Origin: Mesocentrotus franciscanus
Taxonomy: Eukaryota > Echinodermata > Echinoidea > Camarodonta > Strongylocentrotidae
DNA length: 64,000 nucleotides
NCBI GenBank assembly: GCA_037976565.1
Contig: CP137685.1
Coordinates: forward strand, 17,581,980 to 17,645,979
Direction of reading: 5' to 3'
The position numbers and the translations under genes are program-made. How positions within the stretch are numbered: position 1 is the first letter of the stretch; every line of letters starts with the position of its first letter. Below, one piece after another: positions 23,471 to 35,424 of the stretch. Below the pieces are notes generated by a model. The model was given only the letters and a program-made list of their open reading frames with translations. It was not told the DNA's origin and did not search any database.

Positions 23471-25135
23471 TTTCTTTCCTCCTCTCTTCCTTATATCTCT
23501 TTCACCTATTCTTAATATTTCTCACTTTCCTTATCTAAATTCTTTTCCTTAACTCCTATTTATCATGAAGTTGTTTACAGACTGTATTCATACTTTCTCG
23601 CTTGAAGTTCTCTTTCAATAAAAAACGATAATTGTATGGGATTATTGTTTTCTTCCTTTTCAGATAACTGATCTTCTTTTCCCCCCTTACGATTGAGTAC
23701 GGGTCATGTACAATGTAGATGCATTGAAAACTAAACTGATCGTACAGAGGGTTGTTGCACTACATGACATAAGTATAATGCAGTGTTGCGATACGAGGGT
23801 TTCGAATTTTAAAAAAATGAAGTCCGTCTTCTTGCAAATAACTTACAGTTTACAAAAACTGTGTCGAATTGAAGATTTAGCTGAGAACGATTCAAGGAAA
23901 ATGGACCAATTTTGTACAGTGTATATAATTATACTAAAACATTAAAGTACGCAATTGAAGATTTGATCGAGTGAAGTGCGTGTCAAGGGGTTACAATGTG
24001 ACAGAAACTGTGTAGGGATTGAAGCGCAAAAGAATAACGAAGTATTGTGAGGGTTTGGAATCCTCAAAGTTATAACAAATTGAGTTATTGTTACTGAAAA
24101 TCTGATGCATTATAAATATTGCACGCAGGTTTGAGTGTTTGGCACTACACATGCATACGTGGATCCTTAAAACTTTGATTAGAAGATTTAATTATATGTT
24201 TCATGTAATATAGGGACCACGGCAGAGCAAACAGTTCTCTTTAGGTTTGAGTAAAGGCGTGACATTGCTTTGCAATGCGTGTTGTCTTATTGTGTATACA
24301 TAAAAACCTATTTATTCGTTAGCGGATGTAATTGCCGCAGTCTTCCAATATTTACTTTCTTCAGAACGATCGAGATCTACGTTAATATGGATATAAGGGA
24401 CATTACCCTTTATAGGCTGTGCTGAAATATATTGCAAAGTACGATTAATTTGGGTTCCACAGCAATCAACGGCGCTTTACATATTGTAAATGAATGGGTG
24501 GGGGAGAGACACAGACAGAGATAAAGGAGAGGGGATACAAAATGAGATGAATGTAATGAAAGGCCTTCCACAGAATATCAAACAATGAATCGCCATCATT
24601 CGCATTGTATGATAACATTTCCAATAACTTTGTTATCAAAATCCAAATGAACAAACATACTTTTCTTACAAAATCGTTCTCATCCTAATTCCTCACTGTT
24701 TTTTTAAGTGCGATGTAGATACTATAATTGTAAAAGAAACTTTTTCATTATTTATCATCTGTTTATTAACAGAAACGGAGTTGTTCCATTGCGTATCGAT
24801 TTTACGCATTACCTGGCCAAGGTTAGGTCGGGACGCGACGGACGTTCGAAATTGCTCTTTGATGAAGAAAAAAAAGTCGTGTCATAGCGACCACTCTCTC
24901 ATTAAAACGATCATGAAACTCTCGTTTTTTCTCCGCGTTATGATTCCCTGAGGGAATCAATACTATAATTCCAGTTATGAGCTAGCTACAGCATCAAGTG
25001 GATGAAAACTGCAATCTTCCTAAACACACGCTGCTTTCTCGTTAGCCTATAATAATCAAGAATTCTAATAACGGCCTATACCTGAAATATAAGAAAAGGA
25101 AAAGAGAGGGTCAAAGAGCTAGATATGGTCATGCT
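23471..25135. other. AT-rich unique DNA, no gene seen
   Basis: Contains a small palindrome GATTCCCTGAGGGAATC near 24941. No coding exon recognised. Confidence 0.4.
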
Positions 25136-25142
25136 GACTTTA

Positions 25143-25312
25143 TATATGAGAGAGGGGAGAGGAGAGAGGGAGAGAGGGGGTGAGAGAGAGAGAGAGAGAG
25201 TGTGAGGAGAGAGGGAGAGAGAGAGAGGTGGGAGAGAGCGAGAGGAGAGAGCGAGAGGAGAGAGGAAGAGATTGGGAGACGAGAGAGAGAGATATATATA
25301 GGGAGAGATGGG
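25143..25312. repeat. (GA)n-rich tract
   Basis: Purine-rich GAGAGAGG repeats with occasional T, adjacent to the hexamer tract. Confidence 0.9.
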
Positions 25313-25321
25313 GGAGTGAAA

Positions 25322-25825
25322 AGGGATACGAATAAGAATACGAACAAGAGCATAAATATATATATACGCATAAGCATAATAAGAAGAATGAAAATCAAAA
25401 AAATAATGAGAATAAGTATAACATTAAGCGTTGGGATGAGGGTAATGATAAGAATAAAAATAACAATACGAATATTAAGAATAAGAAAAAGAATGAGAAC
25501 AAGAATAAGAACGATAATAATAAGAAGAATAAGAATATGAATAAGAATAAGAATACGAATACAAATAGGAATAAGAACAAGAATAAGAAATATGGATAAC
25601 AATAAGAATAGGAATAAGAATACGAATAAGAATGAGAATATGAATAAGAATGAGAATACAAACGAGAATGAGAATGAGAATATGAATAAGACTAATAACA
25701 AGCACAGTTTTCAGAATAACGATAAGAATAAGAATAGGAATAAGTATAATAATATTGATACTAATACGAATAAGAATAATAAGAAGAAAAAAAAGTATGC
25801 GAATAAGAATAAGGAGTTTGGGATG
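25322..25825. repeat. AATAAG-type hexanucleotide satellite, ~500 bp
   Basis: Dense degenerate repeats of (G/T)AATAAGAATANGA-like words, about 80 hexamer units, almost pure A/G/T on the plus strand. Because the period is divisible by three, long hydrophobic or Asn/Lys-rich frames open on both strands (up to 190 codons on the minus strand). They are not genes. Confidence 0.9.
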
Positions 25826-26159
25826 AGAGCTTATACTGCACATAATTCAGCAGAAATCGAAGAAAAAACATGTACGTGTACAGAGGGAAACTCATTCATT
25901 GTGCAAATATAATCTGTAAACAGAAACACTGGTTACCTTTACTCAACCTTTCTCAGCACAATACATTATGAATCAGTATTTCTCAATCTTACTCAAAAAG
26001 TTAAGTGCAGAAAGAAATTACGAGGAAAATTCGACATTCGAATATCGCAGTAATGCAGACCTCCAGGAAATTCATGGATATCTATGTGAAATCAAGAGCA
26101 ATTTGAGAGATAGAGATAGCGGATAGCGGAAAGAGGCGAATGCGTGCGTTTGCGCTAGG

Positions 26160-26490
26160 AAGAGAAAGTGAGGGGGTAGGGAAAGAGAGAGAGGGAGACG
26201 GAAAGAAAGCAAGAGCGTACGTTACAGAAAAGAAAAAAGAAAAAAGGTAGAAGAGAAAATGAAAAAAAGAGAAAGAGAATAGAGGGTGTGTGTTATAAAA
26301 GAAAGATACAACGAGTGTAAGGGAAAGAGAGGAGGGTACTTAGTAGGAAGAAACGGAGACACTGAGAGGGAAAGAATGGGAAGACAGGGAGTGAGAGTGG
26401 GAGAGAGAGAGAGAGGGGAGGTAGAGAGAGGGGATGATGGGAGAAAGAGAGAGAGGGAGAGAAAGAAAGGAGATGAAGGGAGAGGCTTGT
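26160..26490. repeat. Purine-rich (GA)n tract
   Basis: About 330 bp of A/G-rich sequence with GAGAGAGG clusters. A second pure GA run lies at 26558-26600. Confidence 0.85.
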
Positions 26491-26562
26491 GCGTGTTAGA
26501 GAGTATATAAATATTTATTTTTAATAAGAGGGGTGGTGGTAAGCAGGTATCATGAGTGCCAA

Positions 26563-26600
<38 letters not shown>

Positions 26601-26601
<1 letters not shown>

Positions 26602-28130
26602 GGAGACTTGGAAGATTATGCTCATACTGGTAGCTAGATGGTATGGGAGGTAAATTGCACTACTAATCGAAGCAGGTGCTCTATAATGAGTACTAGCATG
26701 AGCGCAGTTTGCATTAATATTGTTATCACACCGATACAATCATATCGACGTTGGACGTATATCCGACTTAATGTTAAAGGCAAACTTCAAACTCCACACT
26801 CATTTTCTGTCTGTCCAGAAAAGGTCATTTTCATTCCATGCACTCACTTTCTTTCACTGATTGTAACATATTGTAAAATAGCAAAATGTAGCTCCGCTTC
26901 TAAATACATATCTCGATTTTCAGCAGGTATGCAGACTGAACTAATTATATTGACGATACACCGTTTTGGCTTTGGACCAACTGGCATTAGGCCAAATGAA
27001 AATTTACCGTACTTGGTGCTATCACAAAATATTTGTTTCTTAATCATATTTCGAGACATGATGTTTGCTTCTAAAATGGCAATTACGTGACAAAGAATGT
27101 TTATGCAGCCATGATTGTTTACCTTTCTTTCCCTGTAATGTAATACGTACAAATGTTATTGCCAATGCAAAATTCATCGTACAGTCCCCAGACCCTTTTT
27201 CTGTTATAATTGTTTACAAAATTCCTTACTAAAAAGTACTATAATTAGAATAAACCATAAACATAGTAACAGGGAATATGCTCCGTGTCACTTTTTTTTG
27301 ACCGAACTATATTGAAGTTCATTTTCCCTTCTTACAAACAAGACATGTTGAACATAATACATTTTTGCGAAATATGAGGATGCGATAGCAATGATATGAG
27401 ATTAGTTGTGATATCTTACGGCTGATGCATTTTAATTAGGGCCTGGGCAAAAGAGTACAATACCTCGGGCCATATCCGTGCATGCTTGGTTAACGGGTAC
27501 CAGTGACTGCACAGAAAGGTTTAATAAAGATTTTTGTTTGTTGTTCGATCTTGGGACTTGAAAAGGGATTTTCAATCTTCCCTTCCCCCTCCCCAATAAA
27601 AAAATAACAACAATAATAATAATAATCATAATAATAACAACACATATATAATTATATGAAACATTGGAAATACCCACCTGAGAATTGACTTGTCGACCGA
27701 CCCTGAGTCGACTTCTGAACTTAGAAAACAAAAGTCATGCAGACAAGTATGCAGTTTTATATACATGAATACTAATAGTGCCGCAGAGTCATATTGTACT
27801 TTGGAGGGGGCTTTAGTATGTCATTTGTTTCATTGTCAGTGCCATTCATCTGACATCTTTTTTATATAATTATTATTACTATTATTAGAATTAACAATTG
27901 CTATTATTACAATTGTCAGAGATTAATGACCTCTATTACCCTTTAATTCAATGTTTGAATCAAAATCATTGCTCTTGATGATTCAACAATTACAGGATGC
28001 GAGTATAAATTAATAGGGCATCTGTAATCAAGACATGCAATGTCTATTTCTCTACAACATTGCACAGTTGCAGTGGCAATAACAATAAAACCGCAGGTTT
28101 CCTAATAAAACTGACTGACTGAATCTTGAT
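26601..28130. other. No supported gene
   Basis: Open frames at 26638-27090 (+) and 26844-27152 (-) overlap and carry no recognisable domain. An (AAT)n run lies near 27605-27640. Confidence 0.35.
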
Positions 28131-28145
28131 TTAACCCGTTCAGCT

Positions 28146-28209
28146 CGGGAACCGAGATTTCTCGGGCCCCGAGGTACCTACTCACAAACGGGAACCGAGA
28201 TTTCTCGGG
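28146..28209. repeat. Duplicated hairpin motif
   Basis: CGGGAACCGAGATTTCTCGGG-like sequence occurs at 28146-28166 and 28189-28209. Each copy contains the near-perfect palindrome CCGAGA-TT-TCTCGG. The spacing is 43 bp. Confidence 0.9.
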
Positions 28210-28784
28210 TCCGAGCAAGGGCTACTTTTGTTGCATAAAAGTACATCTTTTTACCTTCTAAATACAATATAAATTACCTGTATAAAAACATTGAACCCTT
28301 GGCTACATGCACCTCATTTTTTACCGACTGTAGTTGCGTAATTTTTGTTTTATTACAAGTTTAGCATGAAAATGCTAAGTCCTCTTTCAGGATATTCGTA
28401 TAGAAAGACATGCAAGTCAGTTTACGTTATTTTCATAGGATTTTCGGATTCGCTGGGTCTACTATACCAAGGACCCGACTGTGTATACGTATAAGCCGGA
28501 CATTATGATTTTACAAGCAGCGAATTTCACACTCGCTCTGGATACCTTTGTATACGGCACGCGCTCTCAGCTGAGGTCACTCATGCGTATATTGATGAGA
28601 TTAGCTAGTCTCGATATAGTCCATCCCATTATTTCAATTCAAGGTTGTCGGCTATTATTTACTTATCTTGCCATAAAGTGTCGGAGTCACAGAGTTTTTC
28701 TATTTAGTACAGCTTTTTGATTTTCATGATAGTTGGTTGCACAAATTAGTTCTCAATTCTTTGCTTATAACTGCACATTATCTA

Positions 28785-31560
28785 TGTAAGTACCGTCAAT
28801 ATAGCATGATAAACATTTTTTTCATATCAATTTGATGCAACAAAGATTTACATTCAACAATTTTACTTTTTATAATAATATTCTTCTAATTTCGACATCA
28901 TCAGACGCTCGTTCTCTATTTCGTTCCCTAAAATAAATATAAGGTATATAACTGCGACTCATCAGGGATATGTTATAATAATTTATCTCAAGGAAGGAAT
29001 GATACCGGCATACAAGCAAAGGCAGAATAGAAACAATATGAAAGATGAAGATGGAAATTGACAGATAGACAGAGAGAGAGAGAGTGAGAGAGACATAGAG
29101 AGAGAGAGAGAGAGGGAGAGACAGAGAAAAAGGGGAGATAGAAAGTTGGACGTAGCCTGTACTGTATTTATTATATGATATTTGTCTCTCCGATCACCCC
29201 TTCTCCTCCAGCTCTGATTTCATTCTTTATTTTCTCTGTATCTTGTTTGTTTATATCTTTCCGCTAAAGTATAATGTCCCACGTATTACAGAACCGCCAA
29301 TCTAGCATAATAAACATTTTTTTCATATCAATTTGACGCAACAGAGATTTACATTCAAAAGTTTTACTTTTTATAATTATTGTACAGTAATATTCTTCTC
29401 ATTTCGACATTATCAGGCGCTTGTTCAGTGTTTTCCTTCTCCATACCGAGGTTATGCATGGGTTATGGTATAATAATTTATCTCAAGATCGAAAGGAATG
29501 CTTTCGGAATAAAAGCAAATAGCGGAACGGAAAACAGTACCAGAGATGAAGATGGAAAATAGCGCCGAGAGAGCGAGTGAGAGAGAGCGAGAGGCATATA
29601 GATTATAGAGAGAGAAAGAGAGAGCAATCATTTCTCATAATCATCTTTCTGTCTGTGACATTTTACTTCATCACATCTTCTTGTTCATTCCTTTATCTTT
29701 ACCACCTATACCCCCGACTATTGAAAACAGGGTTATCTGAAGCTGATATACATTACATGTAGTATACAAGGATCATCAATGCTGTATGTCAGGTTCATTG
29801 TGAATCAATTATACCCTTCCGCTCTCTTCTATTGTTGGAGTTTATAACCATGCCAACGACCTTTACCCTCGGCCATGTTCTTTGTTCTTCTTACGTAACT
29901 TAGCTGAAGGTTCATGGGCCTAAGACATAACTCTTTTCGCATATTGTATATAGGTCCCAAATACTTGCAAATATTTCCGTGTCATTTTTGTTTGTACATA
30001 CTTTGTCAATACTTACAAACTATAATTGTCAAAATTTGCTAATACTTACAAACTATTACGTTTCCTTATCATCTTCCGCTCTAGAATCATATCTGTTTTA
30101 TATTTATTTGTTGTGTACTTTTCATATTTTTTCTTGTCTCCCTCTTCATGACTTCTTCTATTTTCGTAGGGTGCTTATGCTATTTAAATTTTTGTAAATG
30201 GAAGAGGAAGTTTCATTCTTCCACTTATAATGTTGTCCACCTACTTCCAGATAACCTTTTTGTGCTAAAGTATAATGTCCGATGTATATTATTTCCGTCA
30301 ATATATCATAATAAACATTTTTTTTCATATCAATTTGATGCAGCAGAGACCTACACTAAAGTTTTACTTTTTATAATTTATATTGTACAGATAGACAGTG
30401 AGAAAGAGAGAGAGAGAGAGAGGGGGGGGGAGAGAAAGTTTGACGTAGTCTGTTACTGTATTTATTATCATGATATTTGTCTCTCCGATCATCATTGTGT
30501 AAATGGAAGAAGTTTCATTTTTTTCTCTTATAATGTTGCCAACCTTTTTGTGCTAAAGTATAATGTCCGATGTATAATATTTCCGTCAATAGCATAATAA
30601 TGAACGTATCATTTTATTTTGATGCAACAGAGATTTCCATTCAAAAGTTTTACTTTCTATAATTTTTGTACAGTAATATTCTTTTCATTTCAACATCATC
30701 AGCCGCTCGTTCTCTATTTTCTATGTTGTCTATATAATATTTAAGGTATATGTGTTCATTATCAGGGGTATGTTATAAACATTTATCTCAAAGAAGGAAT
30801 GATGCCGGCATATACAAGCAAATGGCGAAACGACATTGGCAGATAGACACAGAAAGAAAGAGAGAGAGAGGGGGTAGAAAGTTGGACGTTGTCTGTACTT
30901 TATTTATTATTATGCTATGTGTCTCTCCGATCAACCCCTCGCTCTGATTTTTCTTTAGTTTCTCTTCTTTAAAAAAATCTTTTCGCTAAAGTATAATGTC
31001 CGACGTATAATAGTGCCGTGAATATAGCACCATAAGCATTTTTTTTCATATCAATTTGACGCAACGGAGATTTATACATTCAAACTTTTACTTTTTTAAT
31101 TATTGTACAGTAATATCCTTCTCATTCCGATATCAGCCGTTCGTTCCGTTTTTTCCTTCTTCATATCGAGGTTATTGTACAATAATTTTTATCAAAATCT
31201 AAAGGAATAAGTTCGGAATAAAAAAACAAATAGCGGAACGGAAAGCAGTATGAGAGATGAAGATGGAAAACTGCGTTGAGAGAGCGAGCGAGCGACTCGA
31301 GAGAAAGAAGAAATCATTTCTCCTATCATCTTTTTGTCTGTGACATTTTACTTAATCACATCTTCTTGTTTATTCCTTTATCTTCCCATGATTGTTATAT
31401 CTTTGAATGAATATTTCAAATAGGGTAAAATCTGGTTACGCGTTATATACAAATTAGGAATAAAAATTCTTATTTAGGAGTATGTCGAAACGTGCTCTCA
31501 AAAATCGCGGAACAGAAAACTGTACAGTATGAGAGATAAAGAAGAAGAAAGGGATTTGAG
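28785..31560. repeat. Higher-order array of ~0.4-kb diverged units
   Basis: The marker words AAAGTATAATGTCC, CCGTCAATA(T)AGCATAATAA, TTTTTTTCATATCAATTTGA, CAACAGAGATTTACATTC and TTTTACTTTTTATAATT recur in the same order at about 28795, 29275, 30265, 30550 and 30985, with a sixth partial copy near 31495. Units of type A contain GGAATGATRCCGGCATA and GATAGACAGAGAGAG-like runs (copies 1, 4). Units of type B contain GCGGAACGGAAA and ATCATTTCTC (copies 2, 5). The A-B order at 28.8-29.7 kb repeats at 30.55-31.4 kb, so a ~1.7-kb block was itself duplicated. GA microsatellites sit at the same place in several units. Confidence 0.85.
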
Positions 31561-31565
31561 AGAGC

Positions 31566-31599
<34 letters not shown>

Positions 31600-31639
31600 G
31601 ACGCGGAGGACAAAGAAGAAGAAGAACAAAAGATAACGA

Positions 31640-31919
31640 AGAACAAAACCCGAGAAGAGCTGAAAGAACTTAGAGGCTTGGAGTACGGCAGAGGACGGGC
31701 GTAAAACTTGCTCTCGACGCGACGAAGCCAGATTGCTAAATGATCTGCGCATGCGCTAGGTTCCTGCTCGTCGAAGCCACTGGCCAGGCTTTAGCTTGCT
31801 TGAACGCACACGCATTGTGCGACCAGCTCGCACGCTACGGCAGCGAACGGGTCCAGTCTTCGATTTTTATTCTCGTTTGTGAGGCAACTATCAGGCTGAA
31901 TAATTTCGGAAGGAACGGG
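31640..31919. promoter_or_regulatory. CpG-rich patch with NRF1-like site
   Basis: The stretch is clearly richer in G+C and CpG than its surroundings. It contains TGCGCATGCGC at 31746-31756, a close match to the palindromic NRF1 binding consensus. It could be a promoter remnant or simply the GC-rich end of the putative transposon that stops at 31923. No transcription evidence is available. Confidence 0.2.
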
Positions 31920-32152
31920 TTAAGTGTTCCTCACTGACAAATATTATTACAGCTCGGACACAAATCATTTAAATATATTGATAACTCTCTTTTTGTCCAA
32001 TCCCTACATCAACCCCCCCCCCGCTCCGTTTTCCTCCGCTACCCTTCAATTTCATCATTCTCGATACCCCCATCAATCTGCTTTGTAATTTATTAAACAT
32101 TTCATTATACTATAATTTGTTTAAATCCTCGGATAATAAACTCCGTGAGACT

Positions 32153-32712
32153 TTAAAGGGATAGTTGAGTTTTGGTATAGGGGGCGCAACACAAAATAAT
32201 TTTATTGTGAGATAATGAAAAACTGAGTGTCAAATTTAAAAGTACATACAATTTAAATGACAAAATCATCTTTGTTTGATCAAAATCGGTTCAGAGACGG
32301 CTGAAATATCCATAAATATAATCCTTTCTAATATTTGTGGTGCTCCACAAATATTCGATAATTTTGAACCAGCCATTGAAAAACGAGATAGCGCCTTATT
32401 CCAGCCAATACCAATGTTGGCTTTTTGTTGGCTTCTTCGTGTTGGTTATAATACGCACAACCAGCCGGCCCGTAAATTGTTATTATTATTAAATTATTAA
32501 ATTAACGGTCTCCGTATTTGTTTTTAAGTGGAGCTGAATTGGTAGGATCGGATTTTTATCTAAATTTCAGACATTTTGGCGTCTAAAATTACTTTCATAG
32601 CAATTTTAGGTCCTAAAAGGGCACTAGAAATGTCATAAATAAGAATAAGAGCAAAAAACATGCACTTTGAAGGCATTTGCGGTCTTAAACAAAAACTCAA
32701 CTGTCCCTTCAA
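32153..32712. mobile_element. TTAA-type inverted-repeat element, third family member (560 bp)
   Basis: It begins TTAAAGGGATAGTTGAGTTT and ends CAAAAACTCAACTGTCCCTTCAA. The terminal ~20 bp are inverted with few mismatches. The right target reads TTCA instead of TTAA. The interior differs from the 6463 and 11099 copies, so it is a different family sharing the TTAAAGGG start. No transposase frame. Confidence 0.7.
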
Positions 32713-33576
32713 GTTCAAAAATACATTTTATTTCCTTCTTTAAACAAAACAATTTTATTCTCCTTTTTTTTTGGGGGGGGGGCGGGCGGCACATCGCTAC
32801 CATAATTTAATCCCTGGTGCCTTTCAATCTGCAATTAATCTCTCACTTCATTTCCTCCTTTAAACATTTTATTATTCCACGGTTCAATTTATACATGCCC
32901 TATACACCTATCCACTTTCTTCTTTTGTAAGGTTGGTTATGTACAATAATATTGGGGTACGAGACTGAGCTTTTAGTGAATTTGATGCCTGTAGGGGCTA
33001 TCCAAAATGTCATATTTTGTTTTCGAAAGAGATCATCTTATTTTTTGATAAATTTTCAAGAAGAAAAATCACCGCAATTTGAAGGAAAAAAAGTACCTCA
33101 TCGTAGCGCGTGTGTACATGTATATGTATATGCACTGTTTAAAAAAATCCGGCCAGTTTGTAGTTACTAGGTCTACTTGTTTGTTGTAAGTAGAATTTAA
33201 GCAAAAACAATTTTTTTTTTTTGCCTGATTACGCACTTGATTTAAGTCCTCCTAACTTAACGTTTCAAAACTCAAACAAGATAGGTAAACCGACATAGTA
33301 ACTTTACTAGAAATGTAATCATAGAAGATTCAAGAAATTACAAGAAAGCGAAACAATTAATCAAGTTATTAGTACTTAGATGACCATACTCACTGTAGAA
33401 AAAAACAGAATGTCTTTTTTACGTTTTACTCAAGAAAATGCAGTAACTCCTACTTATTTCGTAGCCTTGACATTACGTAGTTATATAATTTGAGTTCTTT
33501 CAACAGATTGTGACTTTGTGGTAACATTGACAACGTTCCTATATAATAATCATGCAAACCAATCATTCATCAACCC
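32713..33576. other. Unique DNA, no gene seen
   Basis: A G-rich run lies at 32772-32786. No gene supported. Confidence 0.4.
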
Positions 33577-33645
33577 ATGGTTGGCTCAATAGGTAAGGTC
33601 AGCGTACTACAATCGTAGAGTTGTGGGTTCGGATCCCAGTAATAC
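33574..33645 (+). mobile_element. tRNA-derived SINE head or tRNA fragment
   Basis: TTGGCTCAATAGG (33581-33593) matches the internal Pol III box A, and GGTTCGGATCC (33626-33636) matches box B inside a GTGGG/CCCAG T-stem. The D and anticodon arms pair poorly and the acceptor stem does not pair, so it is not a functional tRNA. No clear SINE tail follows. Confidence 0.55.
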
Positions 33646-34248
33646 TTGATTACTATCTATATCTACATGAAAAAATTAAGCAAAGTTTATTCTTTTATCC
33701 ATTCTTTCTAGTAATATTAAATTAAATTGAATTTGTATACATTACTTGATTAAATAGTGTAAAGAAACAAATTTGTTTTGTTCAAGTAATCAGAACTCCA
33801 TGACATTTTCAGAAGACGGTACTTAAAATACCTTTAAGTTGTTTTAACTTGAAAAAAATTATGGCACTTTTTTAACATAATTGAATTAAGTAATAGCCAC
33901 GGTATTTTTGTTTACAGTGTGGTATTCATCGCTAATAACAAGCTAACTATGATGTAGTTGGAGATTGTACAATGATAAATCATAACAAAATTAAAACAAT
34001 GATCTTAATTATTCGTCTGTGAAGATATTTTAAAACTCAGTGTATATTTGTTTTGAGGATTTTTATTTGGTTTTGTTTGTTTGATTCTTAATCACGATGA
34101 AAGGAAACCAGCCATATGGCCGATTGTTTTATAAGAGTCCCATCAAACGCTAAGATTTATTGATTCCGCATATCTTACTATTTGGCCATTTAATGATAAC
34201 TAAAATGAATTAATGAAGCTTTTATCCTTTTCCGTTTTGTCTTTTCAG
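33646..34248. other. AT-rich DNA, possibly intronic
   Basis: No coding sequence was recognised. It ends in the long polypyrimidine tract of the candidate splice acceptor at 34247-34248. Confidence 0.35.
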
Positions 34249-34330
34249 CTGCCCGTGCATCCGCACGGTCTACAATAACAAGCGGCAGAAAACAAAATCT
34301 ATTAAGTGGAAGATAGAGACCGAGAAATAA
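34249..34330 (+). CDS. Candidate terminal exon of an unidentified gene (partial)
   Basis: A textbook 3' splice site (a polypyrimidine run from about 34221 to 34246, ending CTTTTCAG) is followed by one base and then 26 open codons ending in TAA at 34328. The peptide begins CPCIRTVYNNKRQ and is very basic. Early codons are G/C-ending (TGC CCG TGC ATC CGC ACG GTC TAC), unlike the AT-rich flanks. A Cys-Pro-Cys followed by basic residues would fit the juxtamembrane tail after helix 8 of a GPCR; in tachykinin receptors the corresponding tail has paired cysteines and proline. Upstream exons were not found. It lies 1.1 kb before the first GPCR exon on the same strand, so it could belong to an upstream neighbour. 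A chance acceptor plus a short open frame remains possible. Confidence 0.3.
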
Positions 34331-35424
34331 GGAGCTAACCACTTGGTTGCTTTTTTAATCCACCGCATCAGATTTACGTGCACTCTCTAATCACCAAGAG
34401 AAGCACGAATAATATTTGGTTGGATGCGCAGTGAATAGTCTGAGCAACTCTTCCTGACGAGCCTGAGGGAGAGAGCGAATGAGAGGGCGTTCGGGAGTGC
34501 GAGAGAGAGAGACAAGGAGTTGATCTTGAACTTAAACAACTCTGCCACACTAGATGGGGACGTAAGAGCGGGAAGTACATGCATTGCTCCTAGCAGACGA
34601 TTGTTCAAAGAGGAGCATATAAGTTTTATTCTATTCGTCGCTGGCGCTCAACCTGCATACACCGCTACCCAGTGGACTAGTATTAATCAGATAGCGAGGA
34701 GTATAGACGCTAAAACCCCCCGATCGGGTCCAGGGTATTACCCCTGTTTACTATGTTTTGAACCGGAGAAATATACGATACGGAATCAAAGATATACTCT
34801 ATAATACCTGCGGAGTTTTGCCTTTGTTGTAGTATTTTTGGTTTGGAGCTGGATTTAGTCTCCTGTTCCAACTTTGAATAATTGAACGCATCAATTGTTA
34901 ATTTGGATGTCTTCTGCTGATGTGAAACCATCGCCGAGTCGAGCGTACGAGCTAAACCCGTAATAAACCGTATTGGCGCCAAGATTTTTAATCTGTTTAT
35001 CTCGCTCATTAAACTTGAGCAATATATACAAACTCTACTAAGTCTTTACCCAGTGTTGTCTTGCCGATTTTCTTTGAGAAAGGGTTATAACTTGATTTCC
35101 TTCTCCGATTTGTTTCTCACAGATGATACTTAATGTAATTTGACGGCATGTCATTTGGAGGAAAACTACAATTTTTGCATGAGACAACTGGTGACTTATA
35201 TAGGCACAACGAAATATTTATTGTGATCATTGAACTATATTTCATTTCCTACATGCGATAGGCCTACAAATATTTTCTAAAATGCAATTGAATAGATAAA
35301 CTACTTTCTTTTGTTGTTTGATATCAATACGTGGTGTTAGAGGAGCACTGAATCACATGTTGCATTGGAAGCTTGGTCTTTGGATCATTTCCCGCCATCA
35401 CTGAACAGGGATCTAGCAGCAACT
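34331..35424. other. Intergenic or 5' leader DNA before the GPCR exon
   Basis: A GA-rich patch lies at 34465-34515. A 99-codon minus-strand frame (34710-35009) has no recognisable motif and is not called. In the GPCR frame the sequence is open from 35341, just after a TAG at 35338-35340. A TTAG there could act as a splice acceptor for a leader exon. Confidence 0.35.

Larger units (their letters stand above)
28131..31923. mobile_element. Candidate piggyBac-like termini enclosing a 3.8-kb composite
   Basis: The left end is TTAACCCGTTCAGCTCGG at 28131. The right end is CCGAAGGAACGGGTTAA-like at 31907-31923, whose reverse complement begins TTAACCCGTTCCTTC. Eleven bases, TTAACCCGTTC, are inverted at the two ends with TTAA outermost. 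TTAA plus CCC is the hallmark of piggyBac-type elements (family knowledge). Just inside the left end, CCGAGATTTCTCGG occurs twice (28151 and 28194), a subterminal hairpin motif. No transposase was recognised, and the interior holds the tandem array described separately. The pairing of these ends is inference. Confidence 0.45.

Noticed and set aside
25129..25843. Minus-strand hydrophobic ORFs of up to 190 codons resembling membrane proteins
   Set aside because: They lie entirely on the GA and AATAAG period-6 repeats; hydrophobicity comes from the TTATTC codon pattern.
26638..27152. Overlapping plus (150 codons) and minus (102 codons) ORFs
   Set aside because: Opposite-strand overlap, AT-rich codons, no motif. 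TTAAAGGCAAAC at 26775 looked like another TTAA element, but no matching right end with TTAA was found.
34710..35009. 99-codon minus-strand ORF just upstream of the GPCR exon
   Set aside because: Complete ATG-to-stop, but no similarity recognised and no other support; chance is likely.
35365..35424. Upstream extension of the GPCR frame to 35365
   Set aside because: The codon there is TTG, not ATG; the first in-frame ATG is 35425, which gives an N-terminus of normal length for the family.
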